A DNA stretch of 64,000 nt from Zopfochytrium polystomum. Lineage: Eukaryota; Chytridiomycota; Chytridiomycetes; Chytridiales; Chytridiaceae. Both the position numbers and the translations under genes were made by a program. This document shows positions 11,901 through 22,022 of this stretch, piece after piece (the stretch's first letter is position 1; each line of letters starts with the position of its first letter). The notes beneath the pieces are model-generated. The model saw only the letters and a list, made by a program, of their open reading frames with translations, was not told the origin of the DNA and did not search any database. Where the stretch lies: contig JAIVFJ010000001.1 in the NCBI GenBank assembly GCA_025765615.1, forward strand, positions 62,001 to 126,000, in the 5' to 3' direction.

Positions 11901-14900
11901 CGTACCTCCTCAACCCGATCTACCTACACAGCCTCGGCGCCGTGACGGACCCCGAGCACCCGGGGGGAGACCCGGAGCTGATCCCGTTGCTCCACGCGTC
12001 CGCGATTTCGTACAAGAACCCGACCACGCCGATACCGCTCGCGTCCTTTTGCGGCATGACCATGCTGCAGCACGGTTTCCCGCCGCTGCGCGCCATCGTC
12101 GCCACAAACCCCGCCGCCGCCAACGTCTCAGAGGACGGCAAGGCAACCGCCCCCGCGCCGCTGTCCCGCGCCGCCGTCCGCGCGCTGTTCGCACCGTCGT
12201 TCGCGCGCCCGCCGCCGCTGTTTGCACACTGGAACATGGTCAAGCACCAGCTCGGCGGCGGCGCTGCGCTGGACTTTTTCCAGGTCGCGCAGCATTATGT
12301 GGCGGTTGGCGCGGGCGGCGGGGAAGACGTGGGTGGGAGCGGGGGCGGCGGCGGCGAAGACGGCGACGACGACGACGGGAGGCCGTTGATGGAGAGCCTG
12401 GGGTATGTCGCGGAGAAGGACGCCGGCAGGTTTCGGCGGTGCTTGAAGCTGAAGCCGGCGGAGGGGTTCGAGGTTCGGGAGTATGGCAAGTGGTTTTTTT
12501 CTATTTTCTAGTGTGTGTGTGTGTGTGTGTGTGGGGTTGGGGCCACCTCCCCGACGTCTTCTAACGCGGGGGGTCGCCCACACGTGCAGACTTCCGCGCG
12601 CAGCACCCGACCTTCTCAAGCGCGTTCCGCGCGCACCACGACCGCGTGCAGATCGAGTTCCGGCGGCGTCGCTTCCGCGCGCAGCTGGCGGCGGCGGTGG
12701 CGTCGCCGCCCGAGTCGGCGCCGTCGCCGCCGCAGCCGACTCCGGCGCAGCACCACCAGCAGAACCAGCAGAAGCAGCAACCGACGCGGGCGGTGGTCGT
12801 TGACGGGACGAGCCGGAACCCGGTCGGCGTGGTCAACGCGGCGTTGATGCTGCGCCGGACGGGATGCGCGCTGCCGGTGTACGCCGCCGTCGCGCCGGGG
12901 GCGTTGTCGCGCCAGCAGGAGGAGATGCTGAGGTGCGTGTTTCGTTTTCTTTTTTTTTTATCTTCCGTCACGCGCCCCTCCAACGTCGACCGCATCCACG
13001 TATCCCATCGACACACACCCCTCCCAGCCGCTTCGACATCGACCTGATCGACGTCTCCAAATGGACGCGCGGCATCGCGCTCTCCCCCTACTTCAACCTC
13101 GCGTCGATCCTCCTCGGCACGCCCGCCGACCACGTGCTCCTGATCCAGCCCGAGACGTACTTCCTGCAGGACCCGAGCCCGCTCTTTGCCTCGCGCGAGT
13201 TCGTCGCAGCCGGCGCCGTGTTCTGGCGCGACTTGAGCGCCGGCGGCGGCGGGGCGGACGGCGTCGAGGAGATGTTTGGCGTCGCGAGGGAGGCGGCGGC
13301 GCGGGCCGGCGGGCGGTTCGCGAGCGGCGCGGTCTTAGTCGATAAGAGGCGGTCGTGGAGGGCCATCGCGGCGGCGCGCGAGGCCATGAGCGAGGTCGAC
13401 TTTTTCCTGGCGGTGAGGTCAAGGTTCAAAACCAAAAATGATCCGTGCGTCGTGCTGAAAAAAAAACTCTCCAAACCCTTCCCCTCCCCCATCCCCCGCA
13501 TCCCAGCGCGTCCACTCGTCAATGCAAATCTTCTTCTACACCTTCACCATGACCGGAACGCCCTACTTTCTCGTCCCGGCGCAGCCCGCCGTCGTCGGGA
13601 CGTACGCGAGCCGGCAGGCGCCGGCGGGGACGGGCGACGCGGCGCGGGCCGGCGCCGCGCAGCGGCCGGCGGACGCGTTCTGCGGACAGGGCGTGGCGCA
13701 CGCGGGGTGGGGCGGCGTTCGGACGGATGCGCCGTTGTTTGTGTACAGCTGGGCACTGAGGGACGGGTACAGCGGCGACGACACGGTGCACTTTGCGGTG
13801 GCGGCTGAGGCGGAGAGCGCTGCGTACGGTCCGGGCGTCGGCGTGTTTAGGGACTGTTTGCGGCCGGCGGGCGGCGCGGCGGTCCGCTTGAAACGTAGGA
13901 CGCTGTATTGGCCCCGCCTTTTGTCCTTCTGCACCCTGACTGTCATTTGTTACCATCCCCTCGCCCCCACCGCACACCCCCACCGTTCCTTCCCCTCCTC
14001 ATCCTGACCGCCTCCACAGCGTGGAAGCCGCCACTCCCGTTCGACCTCGACCAGCGGCTCCGCTCGACAATGGCCGAAGCAAAGACGCTGATCCCGCGGC
14101 TCAAGTTCCGCGCGTTCGAAGCGTCCCTCCTGAACGCGACCGTCTGGCATCCGTCGACGTCCTCGACGTGGAAAAACGGAGGAGATGGGATCATACTGAC
14201 CGGGTGGGAGCAGGACATCCAGGGCGTGCTCGTCGTCAGCGCGATGCTTCGGCGGCTGGGCTGCAAGCTGCCGATCGTTTTTCCGATGCTGAAGCGCACG
14301 ATCCCGGCCACCGCTTGGCTGTCCTTTCGGTTCGGCGCGGTTCCCTTCTTTCTCTTTATTTTTTTTCTTTCTTCTTTTCGTTTCTGTCCGTTTTCGCGAA
14401 TAGCACCAACCCCGCCCCCCACCCCAACCCCTTTCACAGCGCTTTCAACGTCACCCCTGTCGACATGACGCCCGCCTTCCAGCGCCACCACACGCTCCCC
14501 CACAACCTCCCCTGGACCGCCAAAGCCGTCCTCGCAGTCCTCGAGGCGCCCTTCTCCCGCGCGCTGGTGCTCAACCAAAACTTTCTCCCGCTGCGCGACC
14601 CGACGCACCTGTTTGCGCTGCTGGACGACGGCCGCTCCGCCGTGTTTTGGCCGGACTTTGGCGCGGACGCGTGGGACTCGGACGTGCGGGCGCTGTTTGC
14701 GGCGGAGGATGAGGGGGAGCAGGAGGAGGAGGAGGAGGAGGAGGGGGGGAGAGGCGACGGGGAGGCGCCGCGGCGGCGGAGGAGGAGGAGCCCGGCGATC
14801 CGGTCGGGGGTGATGGTTGTGGATAGGGTGGCGGCGCGGGTGCAGCTGATGGCGGCGAGGCACTTTGTGGCGGAGGATGGGTTCTATGAGGTAAGAAACC

Positions 14901-15625
14901 GTTTTTTTTTTTCTTTTTGGGCTGTGCGGGGGGCTGTTTGAAATTTCTTACGATTACCCGACAGACAAGCTTTGGCAAACCCGTCGACGCGCTGCGCTGG
15001 GGATTCCACTACACCCCACCGCCCTCCAGCACCACCGACACCACCACCACCACCACCGGCAGCAGCAGCAGCAGTGGATCACCGTTCATGGTCCCGACGC
15101 GACCGTACGCGATCGGGTCGCGAACATCCACGGGTCAGTTTTGCGGGCGCGGCGCGGTGCACATGGACGTGGGTTCCTCCTCGCCTTTAACGGCGGACGA
15201 GGCGCCGCCGCTGTTCCTGGAGATCGACTCGCTGGTGGGGACGCCGGTGTCGGCGACGGCGTGGCTGGTCGCTGCCGAGGCGTATCATTACGCGGAGGAA
15301 GGAGGGGACGGAATGGCGGCGGCGGCGGCGGCGCAGATGATGCGGTACGACCGACCGACGGGGGGCGATGTCGGGTGCGGGAGGTTGAGGGAGGTGCACG
15401 GGGTCGGGCGGACGGCGTGGGGTGAGTGGTTGTTTTTTTGTTTGTTTTTTTTTTTTTTTTTTTTTTGTTGTTGTTGTTTTCGGTTTTGCACTTTCGTTTT
15501 AGGTTTCCGTTTGAAGAAGAAAACTGACGTAACGCCCCCCCACCCCCATTTCCTCTCCCGTCTCTCTCTCGCCAGCGTGGAAGGACAAGCACCCGTGGGT
15601 GGACAAAGTTCTCGGGAACGCTTGA
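8975..15625 (+). CDS. Four-module Mnn1-like glycosyltransferase, type II membrane protein
   Basis: Twelve exons join into one frame of 1844 residues: 8975-9837, 9929-10791, 10896-11223, 11336-11792, 11846-12485, 12590-12932, 13028-13412, 13507-13894, 14020-14329, 14440-14890, 14965-15421, 15576-15625. The N-terminus is low-complexity (Asp/His-rich, Arg-rich), then one membrane helix at about residues 142-162, which fits a Golgi type II anchor. Four homologous modules follow at about 195-575, 576-1050, 1051-1422 and 1423-1828. Module 2 has the family hallmarks: ALLASPFQHTLFLDPDS (DxD at 745-747), then ALFWPDF, SGQIVVDKERAWR, then GDKESFFWG near 838-847. The DxD position is RPA, QPE and NQN in modules 1, 3 and 4. 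Module-boundary introns are all phase 1, the first internal intron is phase 2 in all modules, and the second is phase 0 in modules 2-4. Known family members add alpha-mannose to glycans; substrate here is unknown. The intron after 12485 starts with GC and that after 14329 has a weak donor (GTTCGG). An upstream in-frame ATG at 8807 is possible. Confidence 0.85.
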
Positions 15626-15913
15626 GTTCCTGCAAAGCTCCACGGTCCCGTTTGGGTCCAGTTTTTTTCGGTTTTTCTTTTTGCTTCTCCCGTCCTTTTT
15701 TTTTTTTTTATGTCGGTTCCTGCGGCCGTTTCTCTTTGCTTTGCCGCTTTCCGCTTCTTTTCGTTTCTCCTTTACCTCCCGTTTCGCGCGCTTGGATAAT
15801 CCGCGCATCAACAAACTTTAGCGGGGTTGCCGAATACTGGCAAAACAGCGAAGAAAACGTTTATATAAACAAAGCGAGGAAAAAAAAATAAACGACCCTC
15901 CCTGCCCCGCCCA

Positions 15914-17389
15914 TCACAAGCTCACCACGTCGCCGCGCTCCTCCTCCTCCTCCCCGCCTTCCCACCTTCGCCCCCCGGCTCCCCCCGATCCTCCTCCAAA
16001 ATATTCCCAACGTCCAGCTCGCCGACCTCCTTCTCCCACTCCCTTCCGCCTCGCCTTTTCGCACTTTTCCTTTGTGGGGCGGTCCTTGATGCCGGCCTCG
16101 GAGGCGAGGATGTGGCGCAGGCGGGCGACGCGGGCGGCGGCGGTGGCGGGGAGGCCGCGGAACTCGGCGGCCCAGTGCTTGCGGATGCCGCAGAGGGAGA
16201 CGTAGCGTTTGAGGCGGTCTATCTCGGCGCGCGATTTGGGGGTGAGGGGAATCTTTTTTGTGTGTGGGAGGGGGCGCCCGTTTTGAAGGGGGTAGGAGGA
16301 GGAGTTCAGCCACGACAAGAACGAATGGGGGGGGGAAAGAAGCCGGAGTAAATGATCGAGTGGACTCACATCGTCCTCGGGTCCATCCTTCCCCTTCCGC
16401 TTCCCCGATGCCGCCGCCCCCCGCCGACTTTGCGCGCTTCCCGCCTTCCGCGCCCTTCTTCTTGTTTGTTTTGTCCCTCTCGCTCCCTTTCTTCTTCTTC
16501 TCCCCGTCGTCCTTCTCCCGCGACAGCAGCTTCCCCTGCTTCTTTCCAGTGTCGTCGCTGTCATCGTCCTCTTCCGCTTCCTCATCCTCCTCCTCTTCCT
16601 CGTCCTCGTCGTCCTCCTCACTCTCCTCCTTCGCCGCTGTGCCCTCCTTCGCCCGCTTCGCCTTCCCACCAGCCCCACCCTCGCCGTCGTCTTCATCCTC
16701 GGACGCCACAACGGCTCTCCGGTTTGCCGCCGGTCGCGCGCGCACCCCGCCCTCCTCCTCCTCCTCTTCTTCACCTTCCTCCTCGTCAGACGCAACAACA
16801 GCCGCACCCTTCTTCTTCTTCCCCTTCCTCTTCGTCTTCCCTTCCTCCTCCGCCCCCTCTTCCTCGTCCTTCCGCCGTCTTCCGGGTTTCTTACCCGCGT
16901 CGACGTCATCCTCCTCTTCCTCCTCTTCCTCCACCACCGCCGCCTTCTTCCTCCTCTTCGCCGCCGGCCTCGCCTCCTCCTCCTCCTCATCCCCCTCGTC
17001 AGACACCACCGCCGCTGCCGCCCCACCCTTCCTCCGCCGCGCACCCCTGCGCGGCCGCCCCTCTTCCTCCTTCTCATTTTTTTCGTCCGCCTGCTCCGGC
17101 CCGCCAGCCGCCGCCGCTTCCAACGCCTCGTCGATGCACGTCTTGACGAGGGTCTTGAACGATGGCTGTTTCACGTAGGGGGGGGGGGGTAAGTGTTTTT
17201 TCAGCCAAAGCTCGACCCGACGCCATCATCACGCAAGGCGAGAACGGTTCTTCGCGAACAAACCTCGTCGGCGACGGCGGCATCGAGCCGCATCCGAGCG
17301 ATGACGTCGTTGCGGACTTTGCGGGCGGTCAGGGTGCTTTGTTTTGCGGGGGTTGCTTGGGTTAGTTGCATTTTGGCTTGTGTGGCCAT
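15914..17389 (-). CDS. HIRIP3: HIRIP3-like histone chaperone with CHZ motif
   Basis: Exon 1 is 17389-17264, exon 2 17165-16370 and exon 3 16252 to about 15914. The N-terminus (TARKVRNDVIARMRLDAAVADE joined to PSFKTLVKTCIDEAL) resembles the DEK-C-like start of HIRIP3 proteins. A very long Glu/Asp and Lys/Arg low-complexity middle follows, then the conserved end: EIDRLKRYVSLCGIRKHW, PTKEKCEKARR and DVGNIL. HIRIP3/Chz1-type proteins bind H2A-H2B in the nucleus. Two single-base frame breaks stand in the way: one extra G in the run near 16425-16435 and one extra base near 16035, after which the expected EWEKEVGELDVGNIL reads in another frame (stop 15924-15922). Assembly error is the likelier explanation; real loss is the alternative. 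The gene is convergent with the glycosyltransferase gene. Confidence 0.7.
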
Positions 17390-18687
17390 GGGGCGGAATG
17401 TTGTGGAGATCGAGGGAGGGAAAGGGGGGGGGATGGATGGGCATGCCACTTTGCCGAACGTGCGAGGTCCTCTTCCCATTTTGCCCCTCTCTCGAGCGCG
17501 ATCATACGCCCACCCAAATTCTCCCTCTCTCTCTCTCTCTATCCATCTCATATCAATAGATCCATCCGGGGCGGGGGGCCCGGTTAGTAACGATCGGATG
17601 GTTGTTAAATACCTCAGATCGCCGTTGCTGACAATCTCAAAGACGAGGGATCGCACGGCGGCCTTGTTGTTGCCGTTTGCCATGTCATGGATTTTTGTGT
17701 TGCGCAGATTGTTTCTTTCGGACCAAGTCGTTTGGCAGTTGACAAGTCCGAATGAAGCAAAGACAGCCGAAAACAACAACGAAAAAAAAAAAAAAAAGAA
17801 GAAGAAGAAGGGGTTAGGTTGGTCTTGATTCCAGAACCGGTAGTCTTCACAACGCCCGCCCGCTGACGGTGGACTCTGCAGAGCTCACTCAACGCACGGA
17901 CAATGCTTGGGCTTGCCCACTCTTCACCAAGAAGGAACGGACGACAGAGTCGACAGTGTCCCCCCCCCTGAACTGCTGGCAGCTAGGAAGGATTATTGTC
18001 AGCAGGCCTGAACACTTGATCATTGCATGGAGCACTTTTTCTCCTCTTATCAACCAACGCCCTCTCTCTCTGCGACTTTACCTCCAAGCTACCGCCTCTG
18101 TCATGATGGATGGCCTCTCAGTGGGGGTGGGGGGGCGACCGAGAGACCGGGGCTTTCGTCTCAACAGGGAGTGTTTGTTTGTGGGAGACTTTCGCGTGTT
18201 TGTTTGTTTGTTTGGGTGTGTCTTCGTGGCGTGTGTTTCAAGATTTTTTTACCACCAAACCTCAAACCCGAACCAATCCAATACTCGAACCAGACAAACC
18301 CCACAACAATACAAACAAGGAAAGCTGACTGGCTGGCTTTCCCACTTCGACTCGGTAACCGCCTCCACTCCTGCCTCCACGCCAGCCGCTATCGTAACCT
18401 CCGCCGCCGCCGCCACTGCTTCGCTGCCTCCGCCGCAGCCGCGCAGACCACTGTACTGCGGAAAAGTACGAGCTCCGCCGCCTTTTCACTTATTTCGCTA
18501 ACCGCCTGTGACAATAGAACTGGGCTATGTGTGTTTGTGTGGAGATGAGGACATAGGCACCAGTGGAAGGTAACAGCTGAGATTGAAATTTCCTCTTCCT
18601 TTGGCCCTGGGACACTGCCAGATTTAGCCAGAGGTCAAGTCTGCATTTTCTAAGATGAAAGATGACAAGGTTAATGCATTATCATTA
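17390..18687. other. Intergenic, no supported gene
   Basis: The open frames here are short and of biased composition (CT and GTTT runs) and resemble no family I know. A poly-A/GAA run at about 17779-17810 and GTTT repeats at about 18176-18215 are simple sequence. Confidence 0.4.
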
Positions 18688-18759
18688 GGGGCTTTGGTCT
18701 AGGGGTATGATTCCTTCTTAGGGTGGAGGAGGTCCCGGGTTCAAGTCCCGGAAGCCCCC
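18688..18759 (+). tRNA. tRNA-Pro (anticodon AGG)
   Basis: A full cloverleaf of 72 nt without intron: acceptor GGGGCTT (18688-18694) pairs with AAGCCCC (18752-18758). The anticodon stem CCTTC/GGAGG has one G-T pair and the loop TTAGGGT gives AGG. The T arm is CCCGG-GTTCAAG-TCCCGG. The body matches eukaryotic tRNA-Pro, including the GGTCTAGGGGTATGATT D region. No run of four T follows within 40 bp, which is unusual for a Pol III terminator. Confidence 0.95.
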
Positions 18760-19512
18760 TGATCCATCGCTCCACTGAAAATTGAGCATATAGACAAATG
18801 AGCCGCAACTGGTGCACCCACTTGGGTCATTCCTGCGCAGTTATAATTGTTCTGCAAATTCATCAATCTTTGCGTGTGCAAAGTGCTTGGTTTTGAATCC
18901 CTGCCGGTGTTTTGCTTTTGCCCAACGTTGAGCCAGAGGGCATGGCGCTTATGCTTCCCTACTGTAACGGCAAGTCTCGCATATTTCCTAGTTTGTAATT
19001 GGACTCTTTCTGTGAAGCCCAGGCCAAGTGGCGCCAGCTTGGTCCAAGAACACCTTGGCCCTCGGTGGAAGATGGATGTGCAACGTTAGGGGAAAATTGT
19101 GTCAGGGTGGGGTGGGCTGAGAAGGATGTACAATTGTAAGCTGATCCTCCAGCCACAAGCAAAACTTGCATCTTACACAGCAAGACTTTTAGAATGCACC
19201 TTTTTGGTTTGACCTTTTGAGTAAGCAGTGCACAGGAGGTTTCACCTGACATTGTGGTGCAAATGGGCACCTGTGCAAAGTGTATTCCAGCACTTTGCAA
19301 GCCTTGGTCCTTGTAGCAGTTTTGTATAGCAACAACAAGAGCCCTTGCCAAACACATTATGCCTGTGGTCAGATGGACAAGCTGGTCAAAGGCGCCGCAC
19401 TCAAGTTGTAAACAGTCTGCTCTGAGTGAGTGAGTGGAAGGAGTGAATGAAATGGTGATGTGTGTTTGTGGGTGGTCCTTCTCCCAACTTGGAGAGAAAG
19501 AGAAAAACTCTG
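18760..19512. other. Intergenic, no supported gene
   Basis: AT-balanced sequence with no recognisable frame or repeat. It may be decayed copia flank, given the fragment that follows. Confidence 0.35.
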
Positions 19513-20053
19513 TTATGAATTATTGATACCTAATGATGATATGCACGCTGTAATAGTTGCTAGGCACACGTGACTGGCACGCATAGTTGACATAACTTCA
19601 AAGTAGTTGAAACCATCAAGAGAATATGTACTGATCTTGCCAGTTTGGTCGGTACACAGCATCTGCAGCAGAGCAAAATCAAAATGAGGTTTGGCCATGA
19701 GGTGTTGCCACATCTTTGCCATGTCGCAAATGAGGCAAGGCTTGCGTGTTGTTGGTGGTGGAGCAGGAGCACCGTCGACATCACCTGTCGCATACTTGCT
19801 CTCGGTGGATGTGGCCAAAACGTCAGTGGCAAAGGTAGCGTGCAGTTGCTGGTGATGCATACTCAATGGGCTCAACTGAAATTGTCCTCTGTGCAGCTGG
19901 GTGCTGGACTGGGATGAGATAGTAAAGGCCGTTGTGTCGTTCGCCAATCTTGATGCTGTGTTGAGATGCAAGTGTCTTGAGTGAATAGCATCCCAGCAGT
20001 TGGGTCTTAGAGGCCATGCAACACAGAGAGGGGCAGTTCCTTTTCAGTTTCAA
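19513..20053 (-). mobile_element. Copia GAG-pre-integrase/integrase fragment, decayed
   Basis: Two overlapping minus-strand frames keep copia landmarks: SLKTLASQHSIKIGERHNGLYYL at 20053-19823 (the GLYYL pre-integrase motif), then a CLICDMAK zinc-like segment and the start of the integrase core (TYSLDGFNYFE) in a second frame. It is short, frameshifted and without LTRs. It is not obviously the same subfamily as the copia element at 2.2-5.1 kb. Confidence 0.5.
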
Positions 20054-20607
20054 ATTGCTGGTACTCAGTGAATTGCTCCTGTTGTGGGATTATTGTGGGT
20101 ACAGTCCAGAATTTATCATGTACGGAAGAGAGGCTATGCCTGTGTGTGACACGCTCACTGTTGTAGTGTTCACAAAGAAGTAGAAGTGAGAGAGACCATT
20201 TATTCGAGAAGAAGAAGAAACAGAGGCCCTCCTGTAGCAGATTGAGGGTGGAATCCAGAGAAAGGAACAGAGTTGCTTGCAGTACAGCCACAGTTGCTGA
20301 GGCTGAAGCATGGTTTGGTTGAGCAGGTGTGAAGTGCTGCATTTGGAGCCTGGCTGAGATGGCATTGGCTCAGCACATGTGCAGGCGGTGCTCAGACTTG
20401 TGCGTGTGTGCGTTGGTGGCCAAGCTTGGAATCTCTGCACAGAACTCACACCTGGTGCCTTCAACTAGTCCAAGACCTTGATGGATTGAGGTAGCCTTTG
20501 GCTCTGGCCTATGGGCGACTTCTGGCTTGCAGCGGTCATGGCAGTCCCTTTCCATGTGGTGAATGTATGTCTTGTGGTAACCACACCAGTAGCGTGGCCT
20601 ATCCCCA

Positions 20608-20610
<3 letters not shown>

Positions 20611-20702
<92 letters not shown>

Positions 20703-20733
20703 TCTCTCTCTTTCTCCCTCTCTCTCTCTCTCT
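20611..20733 (+). repeat. (CT)n microsatellite, about 120 bp
   Basis: A nearly pure CT dinucleotide run with a few C or T interruptions near its right end. It has no coding meaning. Confidence 0.95.
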
Positions 20734-22022
20734 GACTGTCTCTTTCTATGTGTCTCTCTGCGTGGTGACTAAGAGGTGAGAGAGCGAGAGAGCGATACCT
20801 TTGGATCAACACGATGATCCGAGTCAGAAAGTATCCGAACCACCTATCTCTCTGAAGGCTTTTTTCTTACTTTGGTCACTTTGTTTGGTTGAGACCATGC
20901 ACGCAGAGGCCTTATCTGTGCGCGCGAAGCGTAGTGCAAGTGCAGAAGCCCAGCAGGTACGTTGCGTCGCTTATGAGACAACTTTCGTCACCCTCACCTC
21001 TCGCGTCTCCTCACCTCGCCGCCTTCACGTTCGCCCCCGCCACAGCCTCCGCTACGTTTGAGCCGTGCGACGGCAGGTTCCGTTTGACCTCTTCAACAAC
21101 CACGTAAACAGCACGGTCGTTGTGACTCCAATTGTCGAGTAAGTCGCTTCAACCTCCTATTCTTCAAAATCCTCTCATCGTTCTCCGAACATTGTAACCA
21201 GCGTCGCAACGGCTCAATGCGCCCCGCCTCCGACGCTCATGCTTCCACGACCCCTCTACAAAAACCCTGCTTGTTTTGCTCCGCTACTTTGCCCCCTGAC
21301 TCTGAATTCACGGTTCCCCTTTCATTCTTTGCATTTCTCGTCCTCTTCCTTGTCTGTGCCCACTATTTGTTCCTCGCAAGTCCCATCTGCACACCATTGT
21401 GAATTGGTCGCGACATGCGGTGACCCTATCTATATACAATCTGTGTAAAACGCCTCTTTCATTCTAGTTTGCTTGCGGTGGTACCGGCTATTTTCATGCC
21501 AATGGTAATGTGAAGTGGCTGGATTCCAAAGCCGCCTTCACAGCTTTGGAGGTAGACCGCCTGTTATTAATTTCTGCGATGGCCTAATCAAAGATCGACT
21601 GACTCTCCTTTTTCTTCGGCAATCATCCATCTGCTTTCAAGTTTTTCAAGTGTTTCTTGCTTTGCTTTTGCGGGGTGCCTATCTGCGATGCGCAATGTCG
21701 CCGAATTATTCTCCTTAGTGCACTCTAGCTCACCTCTGCATTGATTTGAAATTAGCAAGAATTTTGTTTCACCGTTTGACGGTTGCAACTTGTTTCAGCA
21801 CAGAATATCTAACAGTAAGACAACGCGCCAATGGTTGGAGTAAAATGAAATGAACTTGAAATAAAGGAATTCAATCAACAATGAACAAAACCCCCGAAAC
21901 TCGACTTTGCCATTTAGACATGTCCCCTTCAAAAACCACTATTACATTTAAACACCGAAAAAGCCCAACCAACCGCTTGTCGACGGCGGCAAAGGCACTG
22001 CTCGTGACGACAGCGGTGAGCG
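20734..22022. other. Intergenic, possible gene scraps
   Basis: A short frame near 21062-21140 (VPFDLFNNHVNSTVVVTPIVE) looks protein-like, but I recognise no family and no start or partner exon. The rest shows nothing. It may be a relic of a duplicated gene. Confidence 0.3.

Noticed and set aside
17869..18501. A 210-residue plus-strand open frame before the tRNA
   Set aside because: It is built from simple GTTT and CT repeats and a Pro/Ala run, with no domain or splice support.
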